Shown here piece after piece: positions 1-5,922 of a stretch of DNA of 12,684 nt (the stretch's first letter is position 1; each line of letters starts with the position of its first letter). The stretch spans positions 1 to 12,684 of the forward strand of contig PGXR01000070.1 of the NCBI GenBank assembly GCA_002839245.1, in the 5' to 3' direction. The notes under the pieces were generated by a model. The model ran no database searches. It was not told the DNA's origin and worked only from the letters and a program-made list of their open reading frames with translations. The position numbers and the translations under genes are program-made. The DNA comes from Spirochaetae bacterium HGW-Spirochaetae-7 (lineage in GTDB: Bacteria; Spirochaetota; Spirochaetia; Treponematales; UBA12059).

Positions 1-96
1 AAGGCCGGCATGAACGGCATCGCCTTCGGCGCCCTGCGGGTGGTGGCCGGCCTGGCCGCGGCCGGCGTGGCCAACCTCATCATGCAGGTGCTCTGA
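1..96 (+). CDS. 3' end of a Gate-domain (nucleoside-recognition, SpmA-like) membrane protein
   Basis: An open frame enters the window and ends in TGA at 94-96. The 31 visible residues run from KAGMNGIAFGALRV to NLIMQVL. They are hydrophobic and rich in Ala and Gly, and resemble the last transmembrane segment of Gate-domain proteins, which often end in an 'NGW..lG.Rlv' stretch. The stop overlaps the ATG of the next gene (ATGA), so the two are translationally coupled. Gate proteins are commonly encoded as adjacent pairs, as with spmA-spmB, and the next gene is also Gate-like. All 31 codons end in G or C, unlike genes right of position 350. Substrate and role are unknown. The family call rests mainly on the neighbour. 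Confidence 0.5.
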   Translation, partial: KAGMNGIAFGALRVVAGLAAAGVANLIMQVL

Positions 97-330
97 TGGC
101 GGACCTGCTGCGCACGTTCCTCACCGGCTCGTTCGACCTCCTGCTCAAGGTCTTCCTCATCGTCGTGCCCATCATGGTCGTGCTGGAGCTGTTCGAGGGG
201 ACGCGCCCGTTCCGCGCACTGGTGCGCGGCTGGGCGCGCATCGTGCGTCACGTCGGGCTGGACGAGCAGTCGGCCGCGCCCACGCTGATCGGCTTCCTCT
301 TCGGCCTCGCCTACGGCGGCGGCGTCATCG

Positions 331-353
331 TCCGCGACATCCGCCGCCACGAC
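331..353. other. Join between two unrelated sequences (assembly chimera or recombination point)
   Basis: Two oppositely oriented genes both lose their family resemblance here: the plus-strand Gate protein from the left and the minus-strand ABC permease from the right. Codon use changes abruptly: 2 of 114 codons end in A/T to the left, about 40 of 133 to the right. The stretch GTCCGCGACATCCGCCGCCA can be read plausibly by either gene, so a short shared sequence may lie at the join. No insertion-sequence end, tRNA or direct repeat is visible. A chimeric contig is the simplest reading; a real inversion or transfer end is possible. Confidence 0.6.
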
Positions 354-713
354 AGGGAAGGCCATGATTACAGCCGAAAATACGGGAACGATGCCGGAAG
401 GGAACCATATGAGGGCTATCAGGATGACCGCCAGTACCGGCGTAGCCCTGATAACCGTAATGCCGGGCGCCATGAAACCCTCGAACCTGCGCGATGCACC
501 GGAAGCCAGGCCCAGGCCCAGGCCCAGGAACATCGAGATGCCGAAAGCCGACAATCCGCGTAGGGCGGTGGCGCCGACGGCGGAAGTGAAATGCCTGTTC
601 GACGCTATTCCAGCGATCGCTTTAATTACCCGCTCGGGCGAGGGCAGGATTATCTCTAGTCCGACGCCCAGCGACGCTATCTTCCAGAGAGCTATGATGA
701 AGGCGATAGCCAC
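345..713 (-). pseudogene. ABC transporter permease (TauC/SsuC/ThiX-like), 3' end missing
   Basis: Read on the minus strand, the frame gives an integral-membrane permease of the binding-protein-dependent family. An N-terminal helix (AIAFIIALWKIASLG) is followed by an LPSP.rV motif, helices including SAFGISMFLGLGLGLASG, then RATPVLAVILIALIWF and FSAVIMAFPV. It lies directly downstream of the substrate-binding gene, as expected for an uptake operon. The match stops at about base 345-353, before the EAA loop that contacts the ATPase, so the protein is incomplete. On paper the frame stays open to the window edge, but that part only mirrors the Gate gene. The usable start in frame is GTG at 711-713, which cuts short the N-terminal arm. 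A better start exists one frame away: GTG 750-748, overlapping the preceding TAG, or ATG 739-737, either needing one extra A in the run at 732-735. Family is confident; the substrate is unknown. Confidence 0.7.
506..528. repeat. Hexanucleotide tandem repeat inside the permease gene
   Basis: The hexamer CCAGGC occurs three times in a row, followed by a partial fourth copy (CCAGG). On the minus strand it encodes the Leu-Gly run LGLGLGL in a transmembrane helix. Since the unit is six bases, copy-number changes would add or remove Leu-Gly pairs without a frameshift. Confidence 0.75.
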
Positions 714-750
714 CAGGCTGTCGATGCGCGATTTTCCATCGCCTTTTCCA

Positions 751-1749
751 CTAGCGCGCGGGACTTGCGTACCAATCTCCGTCAGGCAGCTTCGAGCCGA
801 TCGAAGCGGGCGAGGCGGCCAGGAATACCGACAGCAACGCCACTACAGATGATCTGGCTTCGAGGGCCGGCACGAAGGTGAAGGCGGCGGCGGGAATCGC
901 CGCCGCGGCGATGCTCGCCTTGAGCCCCATGTCGTGTTTCTCGACGAGCGCGCCGGCCGCCGCGGGATCCGCGACCGCGCGGCCTATCGAAGCCTTGTAG
1001 GCCGCGAGCAGCGCCGCAGCCGCGGCGGGCCGCTCGGCCAGCAGGCTCGAGCGCATGACGAAGACGCTCATCGGGTAGTCTCTCTGGCCGGTGGCTGCGG
1101 TCCAGAGCTCTGAAAGCGAGAATGGCACGCGCACCGCGGGGTTGCCCTTGAGCGCCAGGGTCGCGAAGGGTTCTGGCAGCACGGCGATGTCTATCTTGCC
1201 CGCGACCAGGCTCGCGGCTATCTCGGGGTACGGCAGGTTGAACGACATGTGCAGGTCGGTATCAGGGTTCAGCCCCGCCTTGGGCAGGATGGTCCTCAGG
1301 AGGAACTCGGGCGTCGCGCCTTGCCCGGCGACGAAGACGTCCCTGCCCCGAAGGTCGGACAGCGAAACGATCGACGCGTCCGTCGTGAGGATCTTCACCA
1401 TGCCATTGCCGACGACGGCCGCCAGCCGGTACTGCAGGCCCGCGTTGTACAGCTTCGCGGCCATGTTGACCGGGAGGACCGCCGCGTCGAGCTCGCCTGA
1501 AAGCAGCTTGGCGGCCATGGCATCGGCCGAGGGCACCGCCTCGACGGAGAGCGAGGCATTTTCGGGCAAGGTTGTCTCCCCCTCGAAGAGGTATATCATG
1601 CCGATGCCCGTGGGTCCCTTGAGCGCGCCTGCCCGAATGGTCATGGGCGCAAGCTGAATGCTCGCTTCTTTCGATTCCTTGCCTCCCATCGCGAACGACG
1701 GCAGCGATAGTAATGCGGTCGCGATGAAGGCGGCGATTATACGTTTCAT
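751..1749 (-). CDS. ABC transporter substrate-binding protein, NMT1/SsuA/TauA-like
   Basis: This 332-residue exported protein has a clear signal peptide: MKRIIAAFIATALLSLPSFA, with likely signal-peptidase-I cleavage after SFA. There is no lipobox Cys, so it is probably free in the periplasm. The body has the two-lobe layout of NMT1/THI5-like binding proteins: an early IRAGALKGPTGIG strand-loop, a middle LLSGELDAAVLPVNMAAKL segment, a LSDLRGRDVFVAGQG hinge region and IAVLPEPFATLAL. Such proteins deliver nitrate, sulfonates, taurine or thiamine precursors to a TauC-type permease. The sequence does not say which, and no sulfur or thiamine gene is nearby. AAAGGAAA lies just upstream of the ATG. 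The permease follows with its start at or inside the end of this gene. The ATPase gene is not visible and may have been lost at the join. Family confident, substrate unknown. Confidence 0.85.
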   Translation of the reverse strand: MKRIIAAFIATALLSLPSFAMGGKESKEASIQLAPMTIRAGALKGPTGIGMIYLFEGETTLPENASLSVEAVPSADAMAAKLLSGELDAAVLPVNMAAKLYNAGLQYRLAAVVGNGMVKILTTDASIVSLSDLRGRDVFVAGQGATPEFLLRTILPKAGLNPDTDLHMSFNLPYPEIAASLVAGKIDIAVLPEPFATLALKGNPAVRVPFSLSELWTAATGQRDYPMSVFVMRSSLLAERPAAAAALLAAYKASIGRAVADPAAAGALVEKHDMGLKASIAAAAIPAAAFTFVPALEARSSVVALLSVFLAASPASIGSKLPDGDWYASPAR

Positions 1750-1820
1750 ATGGTTTCCTTTCAGCTGGATGCTTGGTCGGGTGCGCTTGGGACGGCACCT
1801 TCCATCCGCATCGATCCGCC

Positions 1821-1850
1821 ATTGTAACGACCGGCAGGTATGCGGAACAA
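1821..1850 (-). promoter_or_regulatory. Possible sigma-70 promoter for the binding-protein/permease operon
   Basis: On the minus strand, TTGTTC (1845-1850) and TACAAT (1821-1826) are separated by 18 bases. The -10 matches the consensus at 5 of 6 positions; the -35 matches at only 3. Transcription would start near 1814, giving a leader of about 65 bases. No riboswitch fold was recognised in that leader. Confidence 0.4.
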
Positions 1851-1905
1851 GGCCCGGAAAATAGCGCCTGCGCCTTGGCCGCTTTCATCGGGGTCGATTA
1901 TTCAA

Positions 1906-1911
1906 TATAGT
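1906..1911 (+). promoter_or_regulatory. Likely -10 box of the mcsA-mcsB-clpC operon, giving a leaderless or near-leaderless transcript
   Basis: TATAGT sits in the only AT-rich patch (1897-1913) of an otherwise GC-rich gap, with no convincing -35 upstream. Only six bases separate it from the mcsA ATG at 1918, so transcription would start at or next to the A of that ATG. No Shine-Dalgarno sequence precedes the ATG, which fits leaderless translation. No CtsR heptad repeat and no CIRCE element are visible. Confidence 0.4.
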
Positions 1912-1917
1912 AGAAGC

Positions 1918-2361
1918 ATGCGATGCGACGTATGCGGTTCGAGCGACAGCGTTTTCTTCATCAAGCCGGACGGCTCCGACGGCGAGCTTCGCATGTGCAG
2001 ATCGTGCGCGGCGGCCAGGGGCTATGCTTCGACGGATGAAGGCCAAGGCGCACCATCCGCATCGACCGCGTGTCCAGCATGCGGCTGGACCGCCGACCGA
2101 CTCAAGTCTTCCGGCCGCCTCGGATGCCCGCGTTGCGCCGTGGCATTCAGGCGGGAGATCCTGGCCATCCTCAGGCGTTCCGGCAGGACTGCCAGCTACG
2201 AAGGCCGGACTCCCGGTACGGCGCCGGAAGACGTCGGCCGGCCCGCAGCGGCCGACGCACGCGCTGGAGAACTTGCCGAAGCGATACGCGACGAGGATTT
2301 CGAGAGGGCCGCCGCCATACGCGACGGGCCCGAGGGCAGCCCAGGAAGGCAGGAGCCATGA
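1918..2361 (+). CDS. mcsA: McsA: zinc-finger and UVR-domain activator/partner of McsB
   Basis: A 147-residue protein. Four CxxC knuckles form two zinc-binding pairs: C3/C6 with C27/C30, and C52/C55 with C70/C73. After them comes the FRREILAILRR helix common in McsA, then a C-terminal UVR-type segment (LAEAIRDEDFERAAAIRD). In Firmicutes McsA binds and activates the arginine kinase McsB and helps it work with ClpC; it may also sense oxidation through its zinc cysteines. The start at 1918 is chosen because MRCDVC is the usual McsA beginning; upstream in-frame codons back to 1840 encode no recognisable sequence. The UVR motif stops early, ending RDGPEGSPGRQEP rather than completing the second helix. 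The stop overlaps the mcsB ATG (ATGA), so the two are coupled. Family call is strong; zinc binding is inferred. Confidence 0.88.
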   Translation: MRCDVCGSSDSVFFIKPDGSDGELRMCRSCAAARGYASTDEGQGAPSASTACPACGWTADRLKSSGRLGCPRCAVAFRREILAILRRSGRTASYEGRTPGTAPEDVGRPAAADARAGELAEAIRDEDFERAAAIRDGPEGSPGRQEP

Positions 2362-3407
2362 CCGGTCCTGCCGCCAATCCGATACCCGTCGGCGATTATC
2401 CAGGATTCGACGTCATAGTCCGTTCGCGAGTCTCGTTGGAGCGCAATGTCGACGATGCGCCGTTCCCGCACTCGCTCCGCAAGGTAGAGGCGGCAACGCT
2501 CGCGATCCGGCTCGCCCAAGCGGTGAAGGCCGCAGGTTTCGAGGTGTCGAGGGCTGGAGAACTGGAACCGCGGTTCCGTGCCAACCTTGTCCAGCGGGAG
2601 CTGTACTCCCGCCCCTACATGCTGGACGACGACAACGTAGCGGCCCTGTGCCCCGATCGCGGACTCTGGATTGCCGTCAATGATTCGAACCACCTGTCGA
2701 TTCGGGCGTCCAGGCCAGGGCTTGAGTTGCAGGCGGGTTGGAACGATGCGGTCGATGCCGAAAGGGCCGTGTCCCTGGCTTTGGGCGAGGGCTCCTGGGC
2801 CTTCGATTCCGAACTGGGCTACCTGATGTCGGAGGCGGCGTTCTGCGGGAGCGGGCTCTCCGCCTCCGTCACGCTGCACGCCCCGGCGCTCGTCATATCA
2901 GGACTCGCCGAGGCGGCTTTCAAACGGGCCATGGAGGCAGGCTTCATCGTCGCGGGCTCCTATTCCGGAATCACAGCCTCCGCCGGATCGCTCTTCGACA
3001 TCGCGTTGCCGAAAGAGTGGCGCGATCCGGAAACATCGGCGCTCGGCAGGCTGGAGTCGGCGGCGAGGACGCTTGCGGAATACGAGCGACGCGCGAGGGA
3101 GATGTTGTTGACCGGCAGCTGGTGGGAGATTCTCGACGTCATCGGCAGGGCGGCCGGGAGCGCGGCCGGAGCCAGGCTGGTTTCGCGCGACGAAGCCGCC
3201 GAGATCGCGTCAGGGCTGAGACTGGGAATCGCCTGCGGCATACTTGAAGGCATCGGGCTGGAGTCGGCTACCGAGCTGTGGGTCTCCCTGGGGGCGCAAT
3301 CGACAGGCGAAGAGAAACAAGACGAACCGGACGCCGCGAGAAGGGCGAGAGCCATGAGACACGCGTGCGACGGACTGCATTTCATCGAGAGGTACAGGAA
3401 TGTTTAA
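2358..3407 (+). CDS. mcsB: McsB-family (ATP:guanido phosphotransferase) homologue with a degraded active site; probable pseudokinase
   Basis: This 349-residue protein is of normal McsB length and lies between mcsA and clpC. Start ATG 2358 overlaps the mcsA stop, with AGGAAGG 8 bases upstream. The fold signature is clear: VRSRVSLERN (residues 21-30), NDSNHLSI (108-115), GYLMSEAAFCGSGLSAS (154-170) and AGSYSGITASAGSLFDI (199-215). Compared with the family patterns SSRVRLARN, NEEDHLR, CPTN.GTG.RAS and RG.YGEGS...G..FQISNQ, the changes are: second Arg of the first motif to S26, both Glu of NEEDH to D109 and S110, Asp to N111, its Arg to S114, active-site Cys to E159, the next Arg to S168, loop Arg to A199 and loop Glu to G204. 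These positions bind ATP phosphates and do the chemistry in active McsB, so arginine phosphorylation is unlikely. The C-terminal DAARRARAMR helix partly keeps the phosphoarginine-reading motif (RDxxRA). A role as adaptor or reader for ClpC is inferred. The frame is intact, so this is not ordinary gene decay. Confidence 0.85.
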   Translation: MTGPAANPIPVGDYPGFDVIVRSRVSLERNVDDAPFPHSLRKVEAATLAIRLAQAVKAAGFEVSRAGELEPRFRANLVQRELYSRPYMLDDDNVAALCPDRGLWIAVNDSNHLSIRASRPGLELQAGWNDAVDAERAVSLALGEGSWAFDSELGYLMSEAAFCGSGLSASVTLHAPALVISGLAEAAFKRAMEAGFIVAGSYSGITASAGSLFDIALPKEWRDPETSALGRLESAARTLAEYERRAREMLLTGSWWEILDVIGRAAGSAAGARLVSRDEAAEIASGLRLGIACGILEGIGLESATELWVSLGAQSTGEEKQDEPDAARRARAMRHACDGLHFIERYRNV

Positions 3408-5922
3408 GGGATTGACGAAAAGGGCCCAGCGGGCGTTGACGGTTCTCGCCCAGGAGGAAGCCAGGCGTTTCCACGCCGGGGAACTCGCCCCGGAGCACGT
3501 CCTCCTGTCGCTCCTGAACGAGACCGAGAGTACCGGCTGCCGGCTGCTTTCGTCCCTCAAGATGGATATGCGGGAATTGTCCCTGGAACTCGAGCGGTCC
3601 GCCTCCGGGCGGAAAGGCGGGTTCCTGCTCGGCGATGCGCCCCTGTCGAGGCGGCTCAAGTCGATGCTCGAGACCGCGGCCGAAGAGGCAAGGCTGATGG
3701 AAGGCGAGTACATAGGAACCGAACACCTTCTCATCGCCGCAGCCAGGGAGACGGGTTCAGTATTCGAGCAGTTCCTGTCGCGCTATGGGGTTTCCCAGGA
3801 GCAGCTGAGAGTCTCGCTCAAGCTGCTTCACGCCAGCATGGACCAAGAGAAGGAAAAGGACGCATCGCGCTCCGAGCAGCCCGCGCGCGGCTCCGGCCAG
3901 GCCCTGTCCTCGCTTGCGGCCCGCCGCCCCGGCAGCGGGGCGACGCCGTTGCTCGACGAGCATTCACGGGACCTGACGGCCCTCGCCCGAGCGGACGGGA
4001 TTGACCCCGTCATAGGAAGGGATAGTGAGACCAGGCGGGTCGTGCGCATCCTCTCGCGCCGCAACAAGAACAACCCTGTCCTCATCGGCGACCCTGGAGT
4101 CGGGAAGACGGCCATCGTCGAGGGGCTTGCGCTCAGGATGGCCAGGGGCGACGTTCCCGACGGCCTGCTAGGGAAACGGCTTCTGGTGCTTGACATGGCT
4201 TCAATCGTCGCCGGCACGAAGTACCGCGGGGAATTCGAGGAGCGGCTCAAGAGGATAATGAAGGAACTGGCAGCGTCGGGCAACGTCATCCTGTTCATCG
4301 ACGAGCTCCACACCATCATCGGCGCCGGAAGCGCCGAGGGGACGATAGACGCTTCCAACATGCTCAAGCCGGCGCTCTCGAGGGGGGAGCTCCAGTGCAT
4401 AGGAGCGACGACGCTCGACGAGTACCGCAAGTACTTCGAGAAGGACGCCGCGCTGGAACGCCGGTTCCAGTCCATCCTCGTCGAGGAACCCACGATCGAG
4501 GAGTCGATAGATATCCTCAAGGGCATCAAGGAACGCTACGAGCGCTTCCACGGCATACGCTACGCGCCGGATGCCATCGAGGCTTCGGTACGCTTCGCCG
4601 ATCGCTACGTTAGCGACCGTTTCCTGCCCGACAAGGCGATCGACGTTCTCGACGAGGCCGGCGCTAGGAAGAAAGTGGAAAGCCCGCTTCGGGGTACCGA
4701 ACTGGGTTCCATCGAGGCGGAAATAAGGCAACTTACCGAGGAGAAACTGGCCCTCGTGTCGACCCAAAACTACGAACGGGCCGCGGAGGTCCGCGACCGG
4801 GTCCGCGAGCTCAAATCCCAGCTCGAAGACCTCAAAAGCAGGAGCCAGGCGGTGGCGGGCGATATCTTTACGGTAAGCGTCGACGACGTCCGGGCCGTCG
4901 TCTCCGAGATGACCGGCATTCCCGTCGAACGCATCGCGGAAGGCGAATCCAACCGGCTTGCCAGCCTTGAGAACGAATTGCACCGCCGGGTGATCGGGCA
5001 GGATTTTGCGGTCGGCTCGCTCGCCGCGGCTGTCAGGAGATCGCGGGCGGGAATATCCGACCCACGCAGGCCGCTCGGCTCCTTCATCTTCCTCGGGCCG
5101 ACCGGTGTCGGGAAGACGCTCCTGGCAAAGTCGCTCGCCGAGTGCCTCTTCGGCAGCGAGGACGCCCTCATCAGGATAGACATGTCCGACTTCATGGAGC
5201 GGCACAACGCGGCCAGGCTTGTCGGAGCGCCGCCGGGCTACGTCGGCTATGACGAGGGCGGCATGCTGACTGAACGCGTCAGGCGCAAGCCGTACAGCGT
5301 CGTGCTGTTCGACGAAATCGAGAAGGCCCACCCCGACGTGTTCAACCTCCTTCTCCAGCTTCTCGAGGAGGGCGAGCTTCGCGATAACCTCGGGCACGCC
5401 GTGTCGTTCAGAAATTGCGTCGTCATCATGACGAGCAACGCGGGTACCCGCGAGCTGACGCGTGGCGCCAGGCTGGGCTTCGGTTCGGAAGCCAGGCGTT
5501 TTGACTACCAGGCGGTCAAGTCGGCTGCCCTCACCGAGCTCAAGCGATTGTTCAACCCGGAGTTCATCAACCGCGTCGACGAAGTGGTCGTGTTCCATCC
5601 CCTCGACCAGGTCCAGGTACGGGGGGTGCTCGAACTGGAGCTGTCGCAACTCAGGCGCCGGCTGGCGGAGCATGGGGTTGCCATCGAGTTCGACAAAAAG
5701 GCCATAGACAAGCTCGTCGGGGACGGCTACGACGAGGCGTACGGCGCCCGCCCTATGCGGCGCCTCATCACGAAACTAATAGAGGATCCTCTGTCGGCCA
5801 TCATGGTCGACGGGAAGTGCCCGCCGGGCGCTACCGCGCGGGTCAAGGAAAAAGACGGCACGCTGAGCATCAAGATTGTGCGTTCATCGAAGTCGGCCCA
5901 GCCAGCAGTGAAAGCCGGCTAG
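3400..5922 (+). CDS. clpC: ClpC AAA+ unfoldase (HSP100, class I Clp ATPase)
   Basis: An 840-residue ATPase that unfolds proteins and feeds them to ClpP. Order of domains: double Clp-N repeat (1 to ~145), AAA+ D1 with Walker A GDPGVGKT (230-237) and Walker B ILFIDE (297-302), a short middle UVR-like coiled coil (about 448-475, NYERAAEVRDRVRELKSQLE), and AAA+ D2 with GPTGVGKT (566-573) and FDE (637-639). The tripeptide LGF at 692-694 is in the place of the ClpP-docking loop, which makes this a protease partner and not a ClpB disaggregase; the short middle domain agrees. E32 and E108 match the two glutamates (E32, E106 in Bacillus subtilis) that hold phosphoarginine in the N domain. The gene begins inside mcsB (8-base overlap), with GAGAGG 7 bases before the ATG. 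Its stop shares CTAG with the convergent NFACT gene. clpP is not in the window. Confidence 0.96.
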   Translation: MFKGLTKRAQRALTVLAQEEARRFHAGELAPEHVLLSLLNETESTGCRLLSSLKMDMRELSLELERSASGRKGGFLLGDAPLSRRLKSMLETAAEEARLMEGEYIGTEHLLIAAARETGSVFEQFLSRYGVSQEQLRVSLKLLHASMDQEKEKDASRSEQPARGSGQALSSLAARRPGSGATPLLDEHSRDLTALARADGIDPVIGRDSETRRVVRILSRRNKNNPVLIGDPGVGKTAIVEGLALRMARGDVPDGLLGKRLLVLDMASIVAGTKYRGEFEERLKRIMKELAASGNVILFIDELHTIIGAGSAEGTIDASNMLKPALSRGELQCIGATTLDEYRKYFEKDAALERRFQSILVEEPTIEESIDILKGIKERYERFHGIRYAPDAIEASVRFADRYVSDRFLPDKAIDVLDEAGARKKVESPLRGTELGSIEAEIRQLTEEKLALVSTQNYERAAEVRDRVRELKSQLEDLKSRSQAVAGDIFTVSVDDVRAVVSEMTGIPVERIAEGESNRLASLENELHRRVIGQDFAVGSLAAAVRRSRAGISDPRRPLGSFIFLGPTGVGKTLLAKSLAECLFGSEDALIRIDMSDFMERHNAARLVGAPPGYVGYDEGGMLTERVRRKPYSVVLFDEIEKAHPDVFNLLLQLLEEGELRDNLGHAVSFRNCVVIMTSNAGTRELTRGARLGFGSEARRFDYQAVKSAALTELKRLFNPEFINRVDEVVVFHPLDQVQVRGVLELELSQLRRRLAEHGVAIEFDKKAIDKLVGDGYDEAYGARPMRRLITKLIEDPLSAIMVDGKCPPGATARVKEKDGTLSIKIVRSSKSAQPAVKAG

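Larger units (their letters stand above)
96..563 (+). pseudogene. Gate-domain membrane protein, 5' part only, fused out of frame to unrelated DNA
   Basis: The ATG at 96 overlaps the preceding stop. Residues 1 to about 80 look like a genuine Gate-domain (nucleoside recognition, SpmB-like) protein: a transmembrane segment around LLLKVFLIVVPIMVVLEL, then the typical GLDEQSAAPTLIGFLFGLAYGGGVIV stretch split by a helix break. After about residue 83 (base ~345) the protein turns into charged, low-complexity sequence rich in R, D, H, Q and N. That part is only the antisense reading of a permease gene on the other strand. The family normally continues with further membrane helices, so the gene is cut at about half length. 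Codons up to base 344 end in G or C almost without exception (2 of 83 in A/T), and this stops at the same point. A functional product is unlikely. The last real codon cannot be placed better than about 10 codons. Confidence 0.6.

Noticed and set aside
364..852. 162-codon plus-strand frame next to the join
   Set aside because: It is the antisense reading of the permease and the end of the binding-protein gene, and shows no domain.
1091..1657. 188-codon plus-strand frame within the binding-protein region
   Set aside because: Low-complexity, Ser/Ala/Arg-rich shadow of the minus-strand gene, which has a proper signal peptide and domain.
1848..1877. CAAGGC/GCCTTG inverted repeat in the divergent gap
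   Set aside because: Only six pairs around an 18-base loop, expected by chance in GC-rich DNA.
1750..1917. CtsR operator, CIRCE element or riboswitch in the divergent gap
   Set aside because: No GGTCAAA heptad pair, no TTAGCACTC/GAGTGCTAA and no recognisable aptamer core was found.
1840..1917. Upstream extension of mcsA to the ATG at 1840
   Set aside because: The 26 extra residues have no family resemblance, and the extension would place the best -10 box inside the gene.
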